From Komarekiella delphini-convector SJRDD-AB1 (GTDB lineage: Bacteria; Cyanobacteriota; Cyanobacteriia; Cyanobacteriales; Nostocaceae): 64,000 bases of DNA. The notes beneath the pieces were generated by a model, which was not told where the DNA came from, did not search any database, and was given only the letters and a program-made list of their open reading frames with translations. The translations under genes and the position numbers were made by a program. This document shows positions 52,887 through 61,645 of the stretch, piece by piece (positions within the stretch are counted from its first letter, which is position 1; each line of letters opens with the position of its first letter). The stretch lies in assembly GCF_014831675.1 (NCBI RefSeq), contig NZ_VJXY01000009.1:62001-126000 (forward strand). Direction: 5' to 3'.

Positions 52887-54098
52887 CTACACGAGGGATA
52901 TTTCGCCTAATAAAATTGATTCAGATGTAATTAAGACTCGTTGGTAAACATTCATCCAGTTTTGGTGTTCTACTGATGGGGCTAGCTGCTGAGTTACTTT
53001 TGTTTTTGCTGCTGCACCCAATTTTTGCCGCAGTTCTGGTTGAGTTGCTAGATATCGGAGTGAAGCAGTTAGTTCTTCTGTACTGCCGGGGTTGACTAGC
53101 AAACCGTTTACGCCGTGTTCTAGGATTTCGGCGATCGCATCTACACGAGTGCCAATTATTGCCCGACTCGCTAGCATCGCTTCTAAGAGCGTATTCGGGC
53201 AACCGTCATGCAGTGAGGGAATAACAAAAATATCTAGGTGGGGTAGATAAGCTAAAGCTTCTTGGCGACTGGTGATTCCAGTGATGCGGAGGCGATTACC
53301 AATTCCACTTTCCTTTATTTGTTGCTTCCAGTATTCTCGTTCTTTCTCAACAAAATCACCTATGAGCAAGAGTGTTAAATCTAACTCTTTATCCAGACTA
53401 GCGCAGGCATCGAGGAGAAATTCAATTCCCTTTTTGTCTCGGAATCTACCTGATGAACCAATAACGATACCTGGTAATTCGTTAACTAGAGGTGGGTTAG
53501 GGAATTGCTCAAAGTTGATAGGTGCGATGGAATTCCAAAAAGCTGATGATTTTAATTTCACACTCGGAGCAATGACACTAGCTCTTTTTTGCAAGTCCCG
53601 ACTCACAAATGTTACCCAAGCAGAATTTTCTAAAATCCATGATATCTGAGCATGGTTCTTGGGATTAAAAACATGCTTGTGCAAGTCGCTACCGCGAACG
53701 CTATTGATTACCGGAACATCATTTTCTTTTGCTAAAAGTGTTGTTACATACCCTGTTTCATTCATGAAAAAGGCATGAAATAGGTCAAAGTTATATTTTT
53801 GATGCAGGCATTTAAGTTGAAAGTAAACATCGCTAAAAAAGTCTTGAATTTCTGTGATATTTTCACGAACAGCTGATTTAATCCGATGTATAAATACGCC
53901 ATCTTGAAACGTTGTTGTGCAACTTGCTCGTCTACGGCTTCCATCAGAGACTAGCCGTTGTTTCGAGCGGAAAACCGCAACGTGAACTTCATAGCCACTA
54001 TCAATTAGCATCTTGGCAATTCGATGTACTGATTCACCAACCCCGCCAATATCGGGGGGATATTCGAGTGTAGTAATGCAGATTTTTGGTTTATCCAT
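52887..54098 (-). CDS. Family 4 glycosyltransferase
   Basis: 403 residues of GT-B fold: the N-terminal TLEYPPDIGGVGESVHRIA (glycine-rich acceptor loop) and the donor-binding HDGCPNTLLEAMLASRAIIG with a C-terminal Glu of the E-x7-E type. GT4 enzymes transfer hexoses retaining configuration. It lies between GT2 and the COG4671-type gene on the same strand. Confidence 0.9.
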   Translation of the reverse strand: MDKPKICITTLEYPPDIGGVGESVHRIAKMLIDSGYEVHVAVFRSKQRLVSDGSRRRASCTTTFQDGVFIHRIKSAVRENITEIQDFFSDVYFQLKCLHQKYNFDLFHAFFMNETGYVTTLLAKENDVPVINSVRGSDLHKHVFNPKNHAQISWILENSAWVTFVSRDLQKRASVIAPSVKLKSSAFWNSIAPINFEQFPNPPLVNELPGIVIGSSGRFRDKKGIEFLLDACASLDKELDLTLLLIGDFVEKEREYWKQQIKESGIGNRLRITGITSRQEALAYLPHLDIFVIPSLHDGCPNTLLEAMLASRAIIGTRVDAIAEILEHGVNGLLVNPGSTEELTASLRYLATQPELRQKLGAAAKTKVTQQLAPSVEHQNWMNVYQRVLITSESILLGEISLV

Positions 54099-54189
54099 GA
54101 TTTTGTTCTCTGTAAATTTATTCGTGCTCCGTTATTTGATTGAATTTAAACGCAGAGGAGCGCGAAGGAACGCAGGGTTTATTTATGTA

Positions 54190-55377
54190 CTAAGCAACTT
54201 TTTGTTTAACTGCTAGAGTTTTTAACAAGGCTGCTGTCTTTTCAACTCCGGCGAAGTCAAGGTTGATTTGATTGGGTTGTTCTTCAAGGTAATTGATAAT
54301 TTTGAAAGCCAAGTAATCGGGTTGCAAATCATTAGGATTGAGTAGTCTAACAATTCCTAAATTGCTTAACTTCTCTGCTCTAATAGTTTGTTCTCTGTCT
54401 TGGTTGCCTGTAAAGGGAAGAATTATGGCTCGTACACCTGTGGTTAAAACATTCATTGTGGTGTTATAGCCAGACATACTTATAGAAAGTTCTGCTTTTT
54501 TCATGTAACTTAGCAAATATGGTGTATAGCGTCCAATACGAATATTTTTGCTATTTTTTGCCATTGCTTGCAGTTCATTAAATTTGTCTTCTGGCATGAA
54601 TGGGCCCGTGAAAACTTGAATGTTATGCGGTAATTTTTTTCCAAGCCAAGGAGCTGTTTTCACTACACAATCAAGCAACTCATGACCGAATCTACCACCT
54701 CCGACGCTGACTAATATGAGGGGTTTATCAGAGTTAATCAATTCCTTTTCTTCATCGTTAAGTACAGGAGACATTGGAGGTTCTTGTACTACATATCCTG
54801 TATAATGTACTGCACACTTGAGGTCACTGACTCTAGAGAAAGTTTCTTCTAGAGGAACAAATTTAGGATCACCGTGAACTAATAACAGGTCAAAGTATTG
54901 ATTGATTAAGTTGCAAACTTTTTCTTCATGTTTTACCTGTTTCTGTTGTTTAGTAACTACAATATCTCGCAGACTAGAAACAACTTTGGTTGAGCTTGCA
55001 TTTGATTTTGCTCGTTCTAGCAAGGGAATTAGTTCAAAAGAAAAGCGTCTTCTGCCAAAAGGGAATAGCTCAATCATTAAAATATCAGGCTGGAACTGAT
55101 CAAATATTTTTAGGAGTTGGTTTTTCCTAATTTCTTTGGCTTCGGTGAGACTAAAAATATCATCTACTACTTGTAGTTCTTCAAATTCTGTGTCGGTTTT
55201 AATTGCAGGCAAATTGATAACTTCAATACCAGCAGGAAACTCAAATTCTTTGATTATCTCACCACCATTGATAAAACAAATCTGGAAGTCTTTGGTTAAA
55301 CCGCGGACAATTTCCATGCTGCGAACTAGATGACCCATGCCCAAAATATGTTGGCAGTAAAACATTAAACGTTTCAT
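54190..55377 (-). CDS. Glycosyltransferase of the COG4671/MurG-like group (second copy)
   Basis: 395 residues with GT-B fold: FYCQHILGMGHLVRSMEIV at the start, ILVSVGGGRFGHELLDCVVK, and ELSISMSGYNTTMNVLTTGV with the donor-site Gly-Tyr-Asn-Thr-Thr. It shares these blocks with the next gene upstream (55406-56662), so the two are paralogues in tandem. The substrate is not known. Confidence 0.8.
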   Translation of the reverse strand: MKRLMFYCQHILGMGHLVRSMEIVRGLTKDFQICFINGGEIIKEFEFPAGIEVINLPAIKTDTEFEELQVVDDIFSLTEAKEIRKNQLLKIFDQFQPDILMIELFPFGRRRFSFELIPLLERAKSNASSTKVVSSLRDIVVTKQQKQVKHEEKVCNLINQYFDLLLVHGDPKFVPLEETFSRVSDLKCAVHYTGYVVQEPPMSPVLNDEEKELINSDKPLILVSVGGGRFGHELLDCVVKTAPWLGKKLPHNIQVFTGPFMPEDKFNELQAMAKNSKNIRIGRYTPYLLSYMKKAELSISMSGYNTTMNVLTTGVRAIILPFTGNQDREQTIRAEKLSNLGIVRLLNPNDLQPDYLAFKIINYLEEQPNQINLDFAGVEKTAALLKTLAVKQKVA

Positions 55378-55405
55378 GACAATACCTCTGTAAATTTATA
55401 TTGAC

Positions 55406-56662
55406 TTAAACGATCGCAACTCTTGCTAAATCCCTTAATTGTTCCGGTGGCTGATAGGTTTTGCCAAATGGAACCACGCTCTTTTTTTTTACTAGTAAGG
55501 TGGAAATGTATTGGCTAATTTTGGGCAATGCATTCAAATCAATTGCCGGAGTAGAAATATTATGTTGTAGATTATTAAGTTGTTGCAGGAGCGATCGCAT
55601 TAATATATCTGGAGTCAACTTGTCTGGATGAATAGCTGCCAAAACCCCCAGTTTTGTTAAATGTTCTGCTCGCATCCACTGTTCTTGAGATGGTTTAACT
55701 CTAGGTATCACTACTGCTGGTTTACTCACTGAGATAATCTCGCAGGTTGTATTGTAGCCACCCATTGCCACTACTACATCTGCTGCGGCGATGTAGCTCA
55801 TCAAATCATCGGTAAACTCGCACATATGCACTTGCGGATATGCAGCCGCTTTTTGCTCTAGTGCTACTCGGTCTTTCAAGGGCATTTCTGGGCCACATAT
55901 AATTAAACTTCGGAGTTTATGAGAGGTAGGCAGCAATGCCAAACTCGATAGATAGGTATCGATTAAGCTGTAGCCATCCTCGCCACCTCCCGGCGTGACT
56001 AAAATCAGCTTTTCTTCTGGGCTGAGTTGCAACTCATTACGAACAAGATTTGGACTTTTACGCCCTAGTTCTTTGCGGATATAGCCACAAAATTGTACCT
56101 TCTGTGCAACTCTTGGCGGTAGTTGATATTCTTGACGGATATCGAAAATTTCTGGAGTGCCAACGACAAGCACGCGATTATAAAATTTTTCAATCGCTTC
56201 GTAGTAACCGTGCTTTTGCCATTCTTGCATTGTCACATCTGGATGATCCAAAATGTCACGCAACAGCAGAAGTAGAGGAGTTTCTGGTAATTCTGCTTTG
56301 AGATATTCGATAGCCGTCTTCAATTCATTGCGGATGCCGTAGGGCTTTTTGTCTACCAGAAACACATCCGGTTTAAAATTGGCGATCGCAGATAAAATTA
56401 ACTCTGAACGCAGTTTCACTGTTTCATCGATTGCTGTCCCCAAATACTTGGCAGACAACTCACCCGATGTTCCCCGATTTATGCAGGGTAGTTTAATGTA
56501 ATCCAGCCTTCTTGGGAGACGAAAGCTGTGTAACATTGGCGAACCAGAAACAACCAAGATAGAAAGTTCTGGAATCGAATCTAGTAAGTGAGTGCAGATT
56601 GCCAGCATTCTGCGAATATTACCGAGACCAAAGCCATCGTGGGAATATACCATCAGTTTCAT
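55406..56662 (-). CDS. Glycosyltransferase of the COG4671/MurG-like group (first copy)
   Basis: 418 residues. VYSHDGFGLGNIRRMLAI at the start, VTPGGGEDGYSLIDTYL and VVAMGGYNTTCEIISVSKPA near the end correspond block by block to the neighbour at 54190. It is the first gene of the minus-strand cluster and starts 420 bases away from the next gene upstream, so the cluster promoter should lie in 56663-57082. Confidence 0.82.
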   Translation of the reverse strand: MKLMVYSHDGFGLGNIRRMLAICTHLLDSIPELSILVVSGSPMLHSFRLPRRLDYIKLPCINRGTSGELSAKYLGTAIDETVKLRSELILSAIANFKPDVFLVDKKPYGIRNELKTAIEYLKAELPETPLLLLLRDILDHPDVTMQEWQKHGYYEAIEKFYNRVLVVGTPEIFDIRQEYQLPPRVAQKVQFCGYIRKELGRKSPNLVRNELQLSPEEKLILVTPGGGEDGYSLIDTYLSSLALLPTSHKLRSLIICGPEMPLKDRVALEQKAAAYPQVHMCEFTDDLMSYIAAADVVVAMGGYNTTCEIISVSKPAVVIPRVKPSQEQWMRAEHLTKLGVLAAIHPDKLTPDILMRSLLQQLNNLQHNISTPAIDLNALPKISQYISTLLVKKKSVVPFGKTYQPPEQLRDLARVAIV

Positions 56663-57082
56663 GGCTAAATGTCCCTCAATTATTCAGTGAATGGATGCCG
56701 TAATAATTAAGTTCTCAATCTTCCATGAGTCTTTTATGAAACTTTTATGAGAAAGTTCTCATGATATTTTTTATTCATCGGGCGTCAAAAGGGGCAAGAG
56801 AGCAGAGGGGCAATTTATGAATCATTGGTGTCAACTTAAGATGAAAAGCTTGATTGGTAATTGCTTGAAGTATTCTCGTTCACATCTTAAATAAAAGAGG
56901 GCTGCCGCCTTCTATTACAGTGAAGGCGGAGCCTCTAAAAAGCATTCCCAGCCGGAGGCTAGGAACGAGATAACGTCAGAATTTGCAAGTTAAGTTGGCA
57001 CTAATGTTTATAAATTCCCCCTACGACAGATGTGGTTTTTCAAAATATTTTTGGTTAGAAGGAGCGATCGCCCAGACCTGTC
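56663..57082. other. Intergenic region with repeats
   Basis: 420 bases. 56896-56936 is an inverted repeat (AGAGGGCTGCCGCCTTC with GAAGGCGGAGCCTCT); 56939-56969 has a CATTCCCAGCCGGAGGCTAG-type repeat. The presumed promoter of the glycan cluster lies near 56700. No gene seen. Confidence 0.5.
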
Positions 57083-57565
57083 CTAAGCTGGCATAAGCTG
57101 AATTGGCTGGCCAAGAATTTTCTCGATCATCTCTGATTGCATGGTCTGCAAATATTGGGGCACAAATTCCGACGGTAAAAACTCAAACAGGATGCGATTC
57201 TCTACCCAAAACTCGATCGCACTGAATGGGACGCCATCTCCCTGCTTGCGAGTCAGGACGCGCCATCCTTGGCGTTGCCCGATCTGCTCTATCTGCTCTT
57301 GAGTGGTGGGAACCGAAATTGCCGCATGGTTAGCCACCAACTTAATAGGTTCAGCGTGGAGTACCTGCGCTGATTCGGCATCAGTACCCGGAACCCACAC
57401 ATCACCTTCTTTAAACACCACAATGTGAGTACCATGCTTGTCAAAGGGCATCACGAGGTAACTACCAGGAGTGAAAAATTTATATACCTTGCCATTCAAA
57501 ACTTCAGCTAGAGCAGTAGCAACTTGCAATGGATTATGAGCATCGATCGAAATATGCAAGATCAT
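57083..57565 (-). CDS. VOC/glyoxalase-like protein
   Basis: 160 residues from ATG 57565 (M-I-L-H-I-S-I-D-A), with an AGGGAG site about 9 bases upstream; an in-frame Met 22 codons earlier is unlikely. HISIDAHNPLQVATALAEVL, LVANHAAISVPTTQEQIEQI and AIEFWVENRILFEFLP fit the paired beta-alpha modules of VOC proteins, with His and Glu in metal-like positions. No substrate is evident. It lies 86 bases downstream of the glutathionyl-hydroquinone reductase paralogue and may share its transcript. Confidence 0.62.
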   Translation of the reverse strand: MILHISIDAHNPLQVATALAEVLNGKVYKFFTPGSYLVMPFDKHGTHIVVFKEGDVWVPGTDAESAQVLHAEPIKLVANHAAISVPTTQEQIEQIGQRQGWRVLTRKQGDGVPFSAIEFWVENRILFEFLPSEFVPQYLQTMQSEMIEKILGQPIQLMPA

Positions 57566-57651
57566 GAGAATAACTCCCTGAAAATAAAAACAAAATCGTG
57601 GGTTGTTGATTGAATTTGACCTACACGGCACAGATGAGTGTAAGATTATGA

Positions 57652-58620
57652 CTAAGTGCCGAAGCGATTGCGATCGTGCAGTTCGTCCAAATCGATGATT
57701 GGCCCTTTCGGCACAATTCGATTGGGATTAATATCGGTCATACTCATGTAATAGCCGCGCTTGATATAGTCGAGATTGCACGTCACTTTGAACTCAGGGC
57801 GCTGATATAGATCCTTTAGATAATTCCAGAGGTTCGGATAGTCGATTATTCGCCGCAAGTTGCACTTAAAGTGACCGTAATACACTGAGTCGAAGCGATA
57901 CAGTGTTGCAAACATACAAATATCGGCTTCAGTGAGGCGATCGCCACATAAATAGCGCTGCTTGCTCAGAACGGTTTCCCAATGAGCTAAACTTTCAAAG
58001 AGTTCTGTTACCGCATCTTCGTAGGCTGCTTGGGAAGTCGCAAAACCAGAGCGATATACACCAGCATTGATGGGCAGATAAATTGCATCGATCGTTTCAT
58101 CAATCTTCCGTTGTAGGTCGCGTGGGTATAAGTCTACTTTTTGCGTTGCCAATTCCCCAAACTCTACGTCAAGCATCCGCATGATTTCGCGAGATTCATT
58201 GTTGACGATTGTTTGAGTTTGCTGATCCCACAACACCGGAACAGTGGCTCGTCCTGTGTATTTGGGATCGGCTTTTAGATAAATCTCTGGCAAATATTGA
58301 GCGTGACTCACCGAGTTAGCTATGGCTCCTGGTGGTGCAGAAAATCTCCAGCCTTTGTCGCCCAGAATCACATCAGCAATAGAGACTGAGATTGCATCAT
58401 TCAATCCTTTGAGTTCTCGCATAATTAAGGTGCGATGCGCCCACGGACACCCCAAGGAAACGTAGAGGTGATAGCGTCCTGCTTCTGCCTTAAACCCGCT
58501 AGTTCCATCTGCGGTCACGCGATCGCGAAATGTTGTTGGTATCTCATGGAACTCACCGCTTTGATTCTGCTTATTTTTATCGGTTATCCATTTACCTGCG
58601 ACCATCATTCCTGATGCCAT
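57652..58620 (-). CDS. Glutathionyl-hydroquinone reductase (second copy)
   Basis: 322 residues, the same length as the paralogue at 8212-9180. Catalytic CPWA at 58-61 (SLGCPWAHR), VPVLWDQQTQTIVNNESREIM, and PNLWNYLKDLYQRPEF. AGGAGAG lies 8 bases before ATG 58620. Both copies look functional. Next to it is the VOC-like gene. Confidence 0.9.
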   Translation of the reverse strand: MASGMMVAGKWITDKNKQNQSGEFHEIPTTFRDRVTADGTSGFKAEAGRYHLYVSLGCPWAHRTLIMRELKGLNDAISVSIADVILGDKGWRFSAPPGAIANSVSHAQYLPEIYLKADPKYTGRATVPVLWDQQTQTIVNNESREIMRMLDVEFGELATQKVDLYPRDLQRKIDETIDAIYLPINAGVYRSGFATSQAAYEDAVTELFESLAHWETVLSKQRYLCGDRLTEADICMFATLYRFDSVYYGHFKCNLRRIIDYPNLWNYLKDLYQRPEFKVTCNLDYIKRGYYMSMTDINPNRIVPKGPIIDLDELHDRNRFGT

Positions 58621-58709
58621 AATTCTCTCCTAAATGTGATGGTGTAATTGTGCTGCCTTGAAAGTCTAATAGGTGGTGACAGGTCAGATCAGGAATGCCA
58701 TAGTTAAGC

Positions 58710-58739
58710 GCGTTCGCGTAGCGTGCCGTAGGCGATCGC
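58710..58739 (+). repeat. Small palindromic repeat, copy facing right
   Basis: GCGTTCGCGTAGCGTGCCGT followed by AGGCGATCGC. Inverted relative to 59206-59235. Confidence 0.8.
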
Positions 58740-58960
58740 AGCAGCTAAAATATTTATCCGCTTGTAAACGAAAATTAACTTTTTTATTTATTTGTGAGAA
58801 ATCCGGGTTTTGTAGTTGAATAACCTTTCAATCAAACTCTACGAGAAAAACTACATAAGCTTCGTTCTCTTGGACATACATTCATATTAGGATTTCCATC
58901 AGAAAGCAACATCTGAAAAAGGTCTTGAATACTTATCAACGAAATATATACATCCCCTCT

Positions 58961-59004
58961 GACTTTCGTTATCACCATAAGAAAATATTCTTATAACGAA
59001 AGTC
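58961..59004. repeat. Interrupted palindrome GACTTTCGTTAT / ATAACGAAAGTC
   Basis: 12-base arms 20 bases apart, with an inner AAGAA/TTCTT pair. There is no coding potential around it. Origin unknown. Confidence 0.75.
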
Positions 59005-59205
59005 ATAGGCGGCTTTGTTGCATGAATACAGAAAAGGATACACCTAAAAACATCGTGGTGCTGAGTTACCAACTCCAAGACACCAGCATAATTGCTTATT
59101 AGCTAGATTACGTGTTGTTAGAAACATCTCAACCGTCGATTAAGGATTTTTCGCATCCTTAAAGAACAATTTTACATATACTATTTACGATAAGTTAGTG
59201 GCAAG

Positions 59206-59235
59206 GCGATTGCCTACGGCACGCTACGCGAACGC
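59206..59235 (-). repeat. Small palindromic repeat, copy facing left
   Basis: Reverse complement of 58710-58739 with at most one or two changes, about 470 bases away. Confidence 0.8.
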
Positions 59236-59394
59236 TCTTAACCCTGTTTTGTCACAAAAGTTTACTTAGCACTATTTATAACAAATTGCTTGAGCAGGAA
59301 CGAGCCAAAGGAATACAACGCAAGGATGTACAAGCTGCCTAGGAAAGTTTTTCTGAGATTAATTGAATTAATCTCCTATAAATATAGAAATCTA

Positions 59395-59583
59395 TCAACC
59401 AGTCAACTTAATAACACCTTGGCTCACTAGATATTCAAGCTGAGAATGGTGCTGTGTTTCCTCTCGCAGCAACTTGAGTTGTTCATAGCTAATAATGTGT
59501 AATCCGGGACGGATAACATAACCGTTAATGGTAATGCTTTGCGGCTGCTGGCTATCGGTGCGATTGTAGGTAATAGAAGGCAT
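59395..59583 (-). CDS. Small hypothetical protein
   Basis: 62 residues, M-P-S-I-T-Y-N-R-T-D..., compact and polar with an N-terminal beta-rich half (SITINGYVIRPGLHII) and a helical C-terminal half (EQLKLLREETQHHSQLEYLV). No strong ribosome-binding site. It has no recognised family. Reported because its composition looks protein-like and it stands alone in a repeat-rich gap. Confidence 0.4.
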   Translation of the reverse strand: MPSITYNRTDSQQPQSITINGYVIRPGLHIISYEQLKLLREETQHHSQLEYLVSQGVIKLTG

Positions 59584-59857
59584 ATTTGCAACAGGTGAGT
59601 TAGAAATGAGCAGTAGAAGAGATTTTGGCTCTAATCATTATTACAGCTTTACACAGGTTCCGTTATAAAAGGTGAATGTAGTATAAATGAGTGCCTAAGC
59701 GTACAGGAGATGCTGAAGAGAAGCGATGCTTTTAAGTGAGGGTTTTACGAATAGAGAGGAGCAAAGAATTACGTTACGATAGACTTACACAACAAACCTG
59801 CGCTAAGCTGACATGACTTGCAGGCTAGAGATTTGGAATAAATGAGAGGCAAACGTT

Positions 59858-60346
59858 ATAGTAATTCAAAAACAACTAATTAACTCGCAGATTAGGTCAG
59901 ATCAAGTCTTCTTGATTGACCACGAGAATAATAATCGTGGTTTGACCGACACACATGAGGCGTTAAAGTTAGCTGAAAGCTTAGAGCTTGATTTAGTCCT
60001 AGTGTCTGAAGGTAAAGACGCTCCGGTTGCAAAGATTCTTAATTATGGCAAACTTCAATACCAAAAGAAGAAGCGACAGGCACAGAGTGCTAGACCAGTA
60101 GTAAAGGAAGTTCGGTTCGGTCTAAACGTGGGTGTTGCTGATTATAAGTTACGTATTGAACAAGCAGTTAGATGGTTGAGTAAAGGCGATTCTGTGAAGT
60201 TTGCTGTTCGTTTACGAGGTCGAGAACATCAGTATCGTGAGCAAGCTGGAGAATTACTAGACCGGGTTGTAAATGATCTTAGTCAAGTAGGTAAAGTTCA
60301 ATCACTTGATAAGCGTTCACTAATCGCTCTAGTCATTCCTGCCTGA
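59858..60346 (+). CDS. infC: Translation initiation factor IF-3 with a non-AUG start
   Basis: 162 residues if read from ATA 59858. Both IF-3 domains are visible: the N-domain INSQIRSDQVFLIDHENNNRG...THEALKLAESLELDLVLVSEG, and the C-domain VKEVRFGLNVGVADYKLRIEQAVRWL...GDSVKFAVRLRGREHQY. The frame opens after TGA (59843) and contains no ATG, GTG or TTG before TTG 59912. That TTG lies inside the N-domain, after the conserved Asn-x-x-Ile-Arg block. A GAGAGG site (59844-59849) is 8 bases before ATA 59858, 14 before ATT 59864. E. coli infC uses AUU, with autoregulation, so a rare start is plausible. Confidence 0.82.
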   Translation: MVIQKQLINSQIRSDQVFLIDHENNNRGLTDTHEALKLAESLELDLVLVSEGKDAPVAKILNYGKLQYQKKKRQAQSARPVVKEVRFGLNVGVADYKLRIEQAVRWLSKGDSVKFAVRLRGREHQYREQAGELLDRVVNDLSQVGKVQSLDKRSLIALVIPA

Positions 60347-60381
60347 CATTAACGTGAGTCTCCAAGGGAGGCGCACGTTAA

Positions 60382-60418
60382 CAGTTATCAGTTAACTTTA
60401 ACAGTTAACTGATAACTG
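60382..60418. repeat. Inverted repeat CAGTTATCAGTTAACT
   Basis: Two 16-base perfect arms (60382-60397 and 60403-60418), with a 5-base loop, 35 bases after the IF-3 stop. It could end the infC transcript, though it lacks a T-tract; the same words occur as a dispersed repeat in Nostoc-type genomes. Confidence 0.75.
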
Positions 60419-60479
60419 ATTTAATGAGTATTAAAAACTCGTCAGCGAGTCCTATTTATCCCAATTCCCAAAATTACAG

Positions 60480-61643
60480 CTATAAATCATTCCTCGTCTC
60501 CCCTGTTCTGCCCTTCTCCTCTACTTCCTGCTCAGTTTCCACGAGTTGTGCTTGAGTGCGACGTAATTCCTCTAATGCCAACTCCAAGCGGTGATTTTTC
60601 TCATTTAATTCCCGCGCCCGTTCGCTCGCTTTCTTTTCTAGCACCTGGCTGTATACTTCTAGCTGTTCGTTAGCATCCTTTTGGGTTTTAATGAGTTGTT
60701 GAACTTCTTGAATCAAACGATTTAGGGAAGCAGCCAAAATTCCAACTTCATCATTGGTTGTCACAGGTGCTTGCAAATCGAAGTTAGATTCTTCGGTAAC
60801 TTGTTGAGCAACATGGGTAACTGCTTGGATAGGATAGGCAATGGCGCGACTGGTGTAAATTGCTAATAGTGTGGCGATCGCGATCGATAGTGACAGGCTA
60901 GCGCCAATAATATACAGGCGTAATTTCTCTGCTGTTTGTAGTTCCTGTTTTGCTTGCTGATACTCTTGGCCTGTTACTTCAACCAGGCTTGTGATGTCAT
61001 TGAGAAAATCATCAATTTTGAAAACTGACGAACCATGCATGAAATTAAACAGTTGAGTTTGTGCTGTCTTAATTTCGTTTGGTGATAACTTGCTGGGATT
61101 ATTATCCTGAAATAAAGCTTCTGTGTGCTGTAAGTAAGCGCTAAAACCATTATGAGTCTGCAACAAACGGTGAATTGCTTTCTGTTCAATTACAGAATCA
61201 TATATAGCAGATTTTTCAATGCTGTAGTTTGCTCCAAAATCAGACCAAATTTGTCGCGCTTGAGCAACATTTTTAAGCAACTGAGTGTATTTTTCTTGCC
61301 ATATATTTGGTCTATCCATATAGTAAATTAACTTGTGTTGCTTAGTGCGGACACGAAACACACTAGTTTTGAGTTGATACACCTCATACAACTCTTCAAT
61401 CGCCGCTTCTTCCCGTTTTTGTGCCTTGGACTTGTAGTGATCCGCAATCAGAAAACCAATAGTAGTTCCCAGTACAGCAATGCTCAAAAGCAGTCCATAT
61501 CCAATACCGATCTTTTGACCAACCTTCAGGTGGCTAAACCAATGTCTAGAATTGCTTGTATGCAAATCTGAGTTACTTAATGGTTGCAAGCGGTGATTGG
61601 ATTGTCCTGAAACCAGTTCATCAAAGTTACTGTGCTGTTTCAT
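60480..61643 (-). CDS. Sensor histidine kinase remnant: extracytoplasmic sensor and HAMP without kinase
   Basis: 387 residues from ATG 61643, 2 bases after the receiver-gene stop. Membrane helix at about 45-67, a helical periplasmic domain (70-250), a second helix (about 252-275), HAMP (about 275-330: TSRAIAYPIQAVTHVAQQV... LAASLNRLIQEVQQL), then a coiled coil ending RRTQAQLVETEQEVEEKGRT. Related kinases continue here into the dimerisation His box and ATPase domain. Here the protein instead stops after about 15 low-complexity codons (E-V-E-E-K-G-R-T-G-E-T-R), so the kinase is missing. Confidence 0.8.
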   Translation of the reverse strand: MKQHSNFDELVSGQSNHRLQPLSNSDLHTSNSRHWFSHLKVGQKIGIGYGLLLSIAVLGTTIGFLIADHYKSKAQKREEAAIEELYEVYQLKTSVFRVRTKQHKLIYYMDRPNIWQEKYTQLLKNVAQARQIWSDFGANYSIEKSAIYDSVIEQKAIHRLLQTHNGFSAYLQHTEALFQDNNPSKLSPNEIKTAQTQLFNFMHGSSVFKIDDFLNDITSLVEVTGQEYQQAKQELQTAEKLRLYIIGASLSLSIAIATLLAIYTSRAIAYPIQAVTHVAQQVTEESNFDLQAPVTTNDEVGILAASLNRLIQEVQQLIKTQKDANEQLEVYSQVLEKKASERARELNEKNHRLELALEELRRTQAQLVETEQEVEEKGRTGETRNDL

Positions 61644-61645
61644 AC

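Larger units (their letters stand above)
58621..59394. other. Non-coding region flanked by inverted copies of a small repeat
   Basis: About 770 bases with no credible gene. 58710-58739 and 59206-59235 are inverted copies of the GCGTTCGCGTAGCGTGCCGT element. Between them 58961-59004 is a GACTTTCGTTAT...ATAACGAAAGTC palindrome. Nearby GGCTTTGTTGCAT (about 59012) resembles an insertion-sequence end, but no transposase is seen. Confidence 0.55.

Noticed and set aside
59012-59092. Short frame after an IS-like GGCTTTGTTGCAT end (26 codons)
   Set aside because: Too short and without a recognisable transposase fragment.
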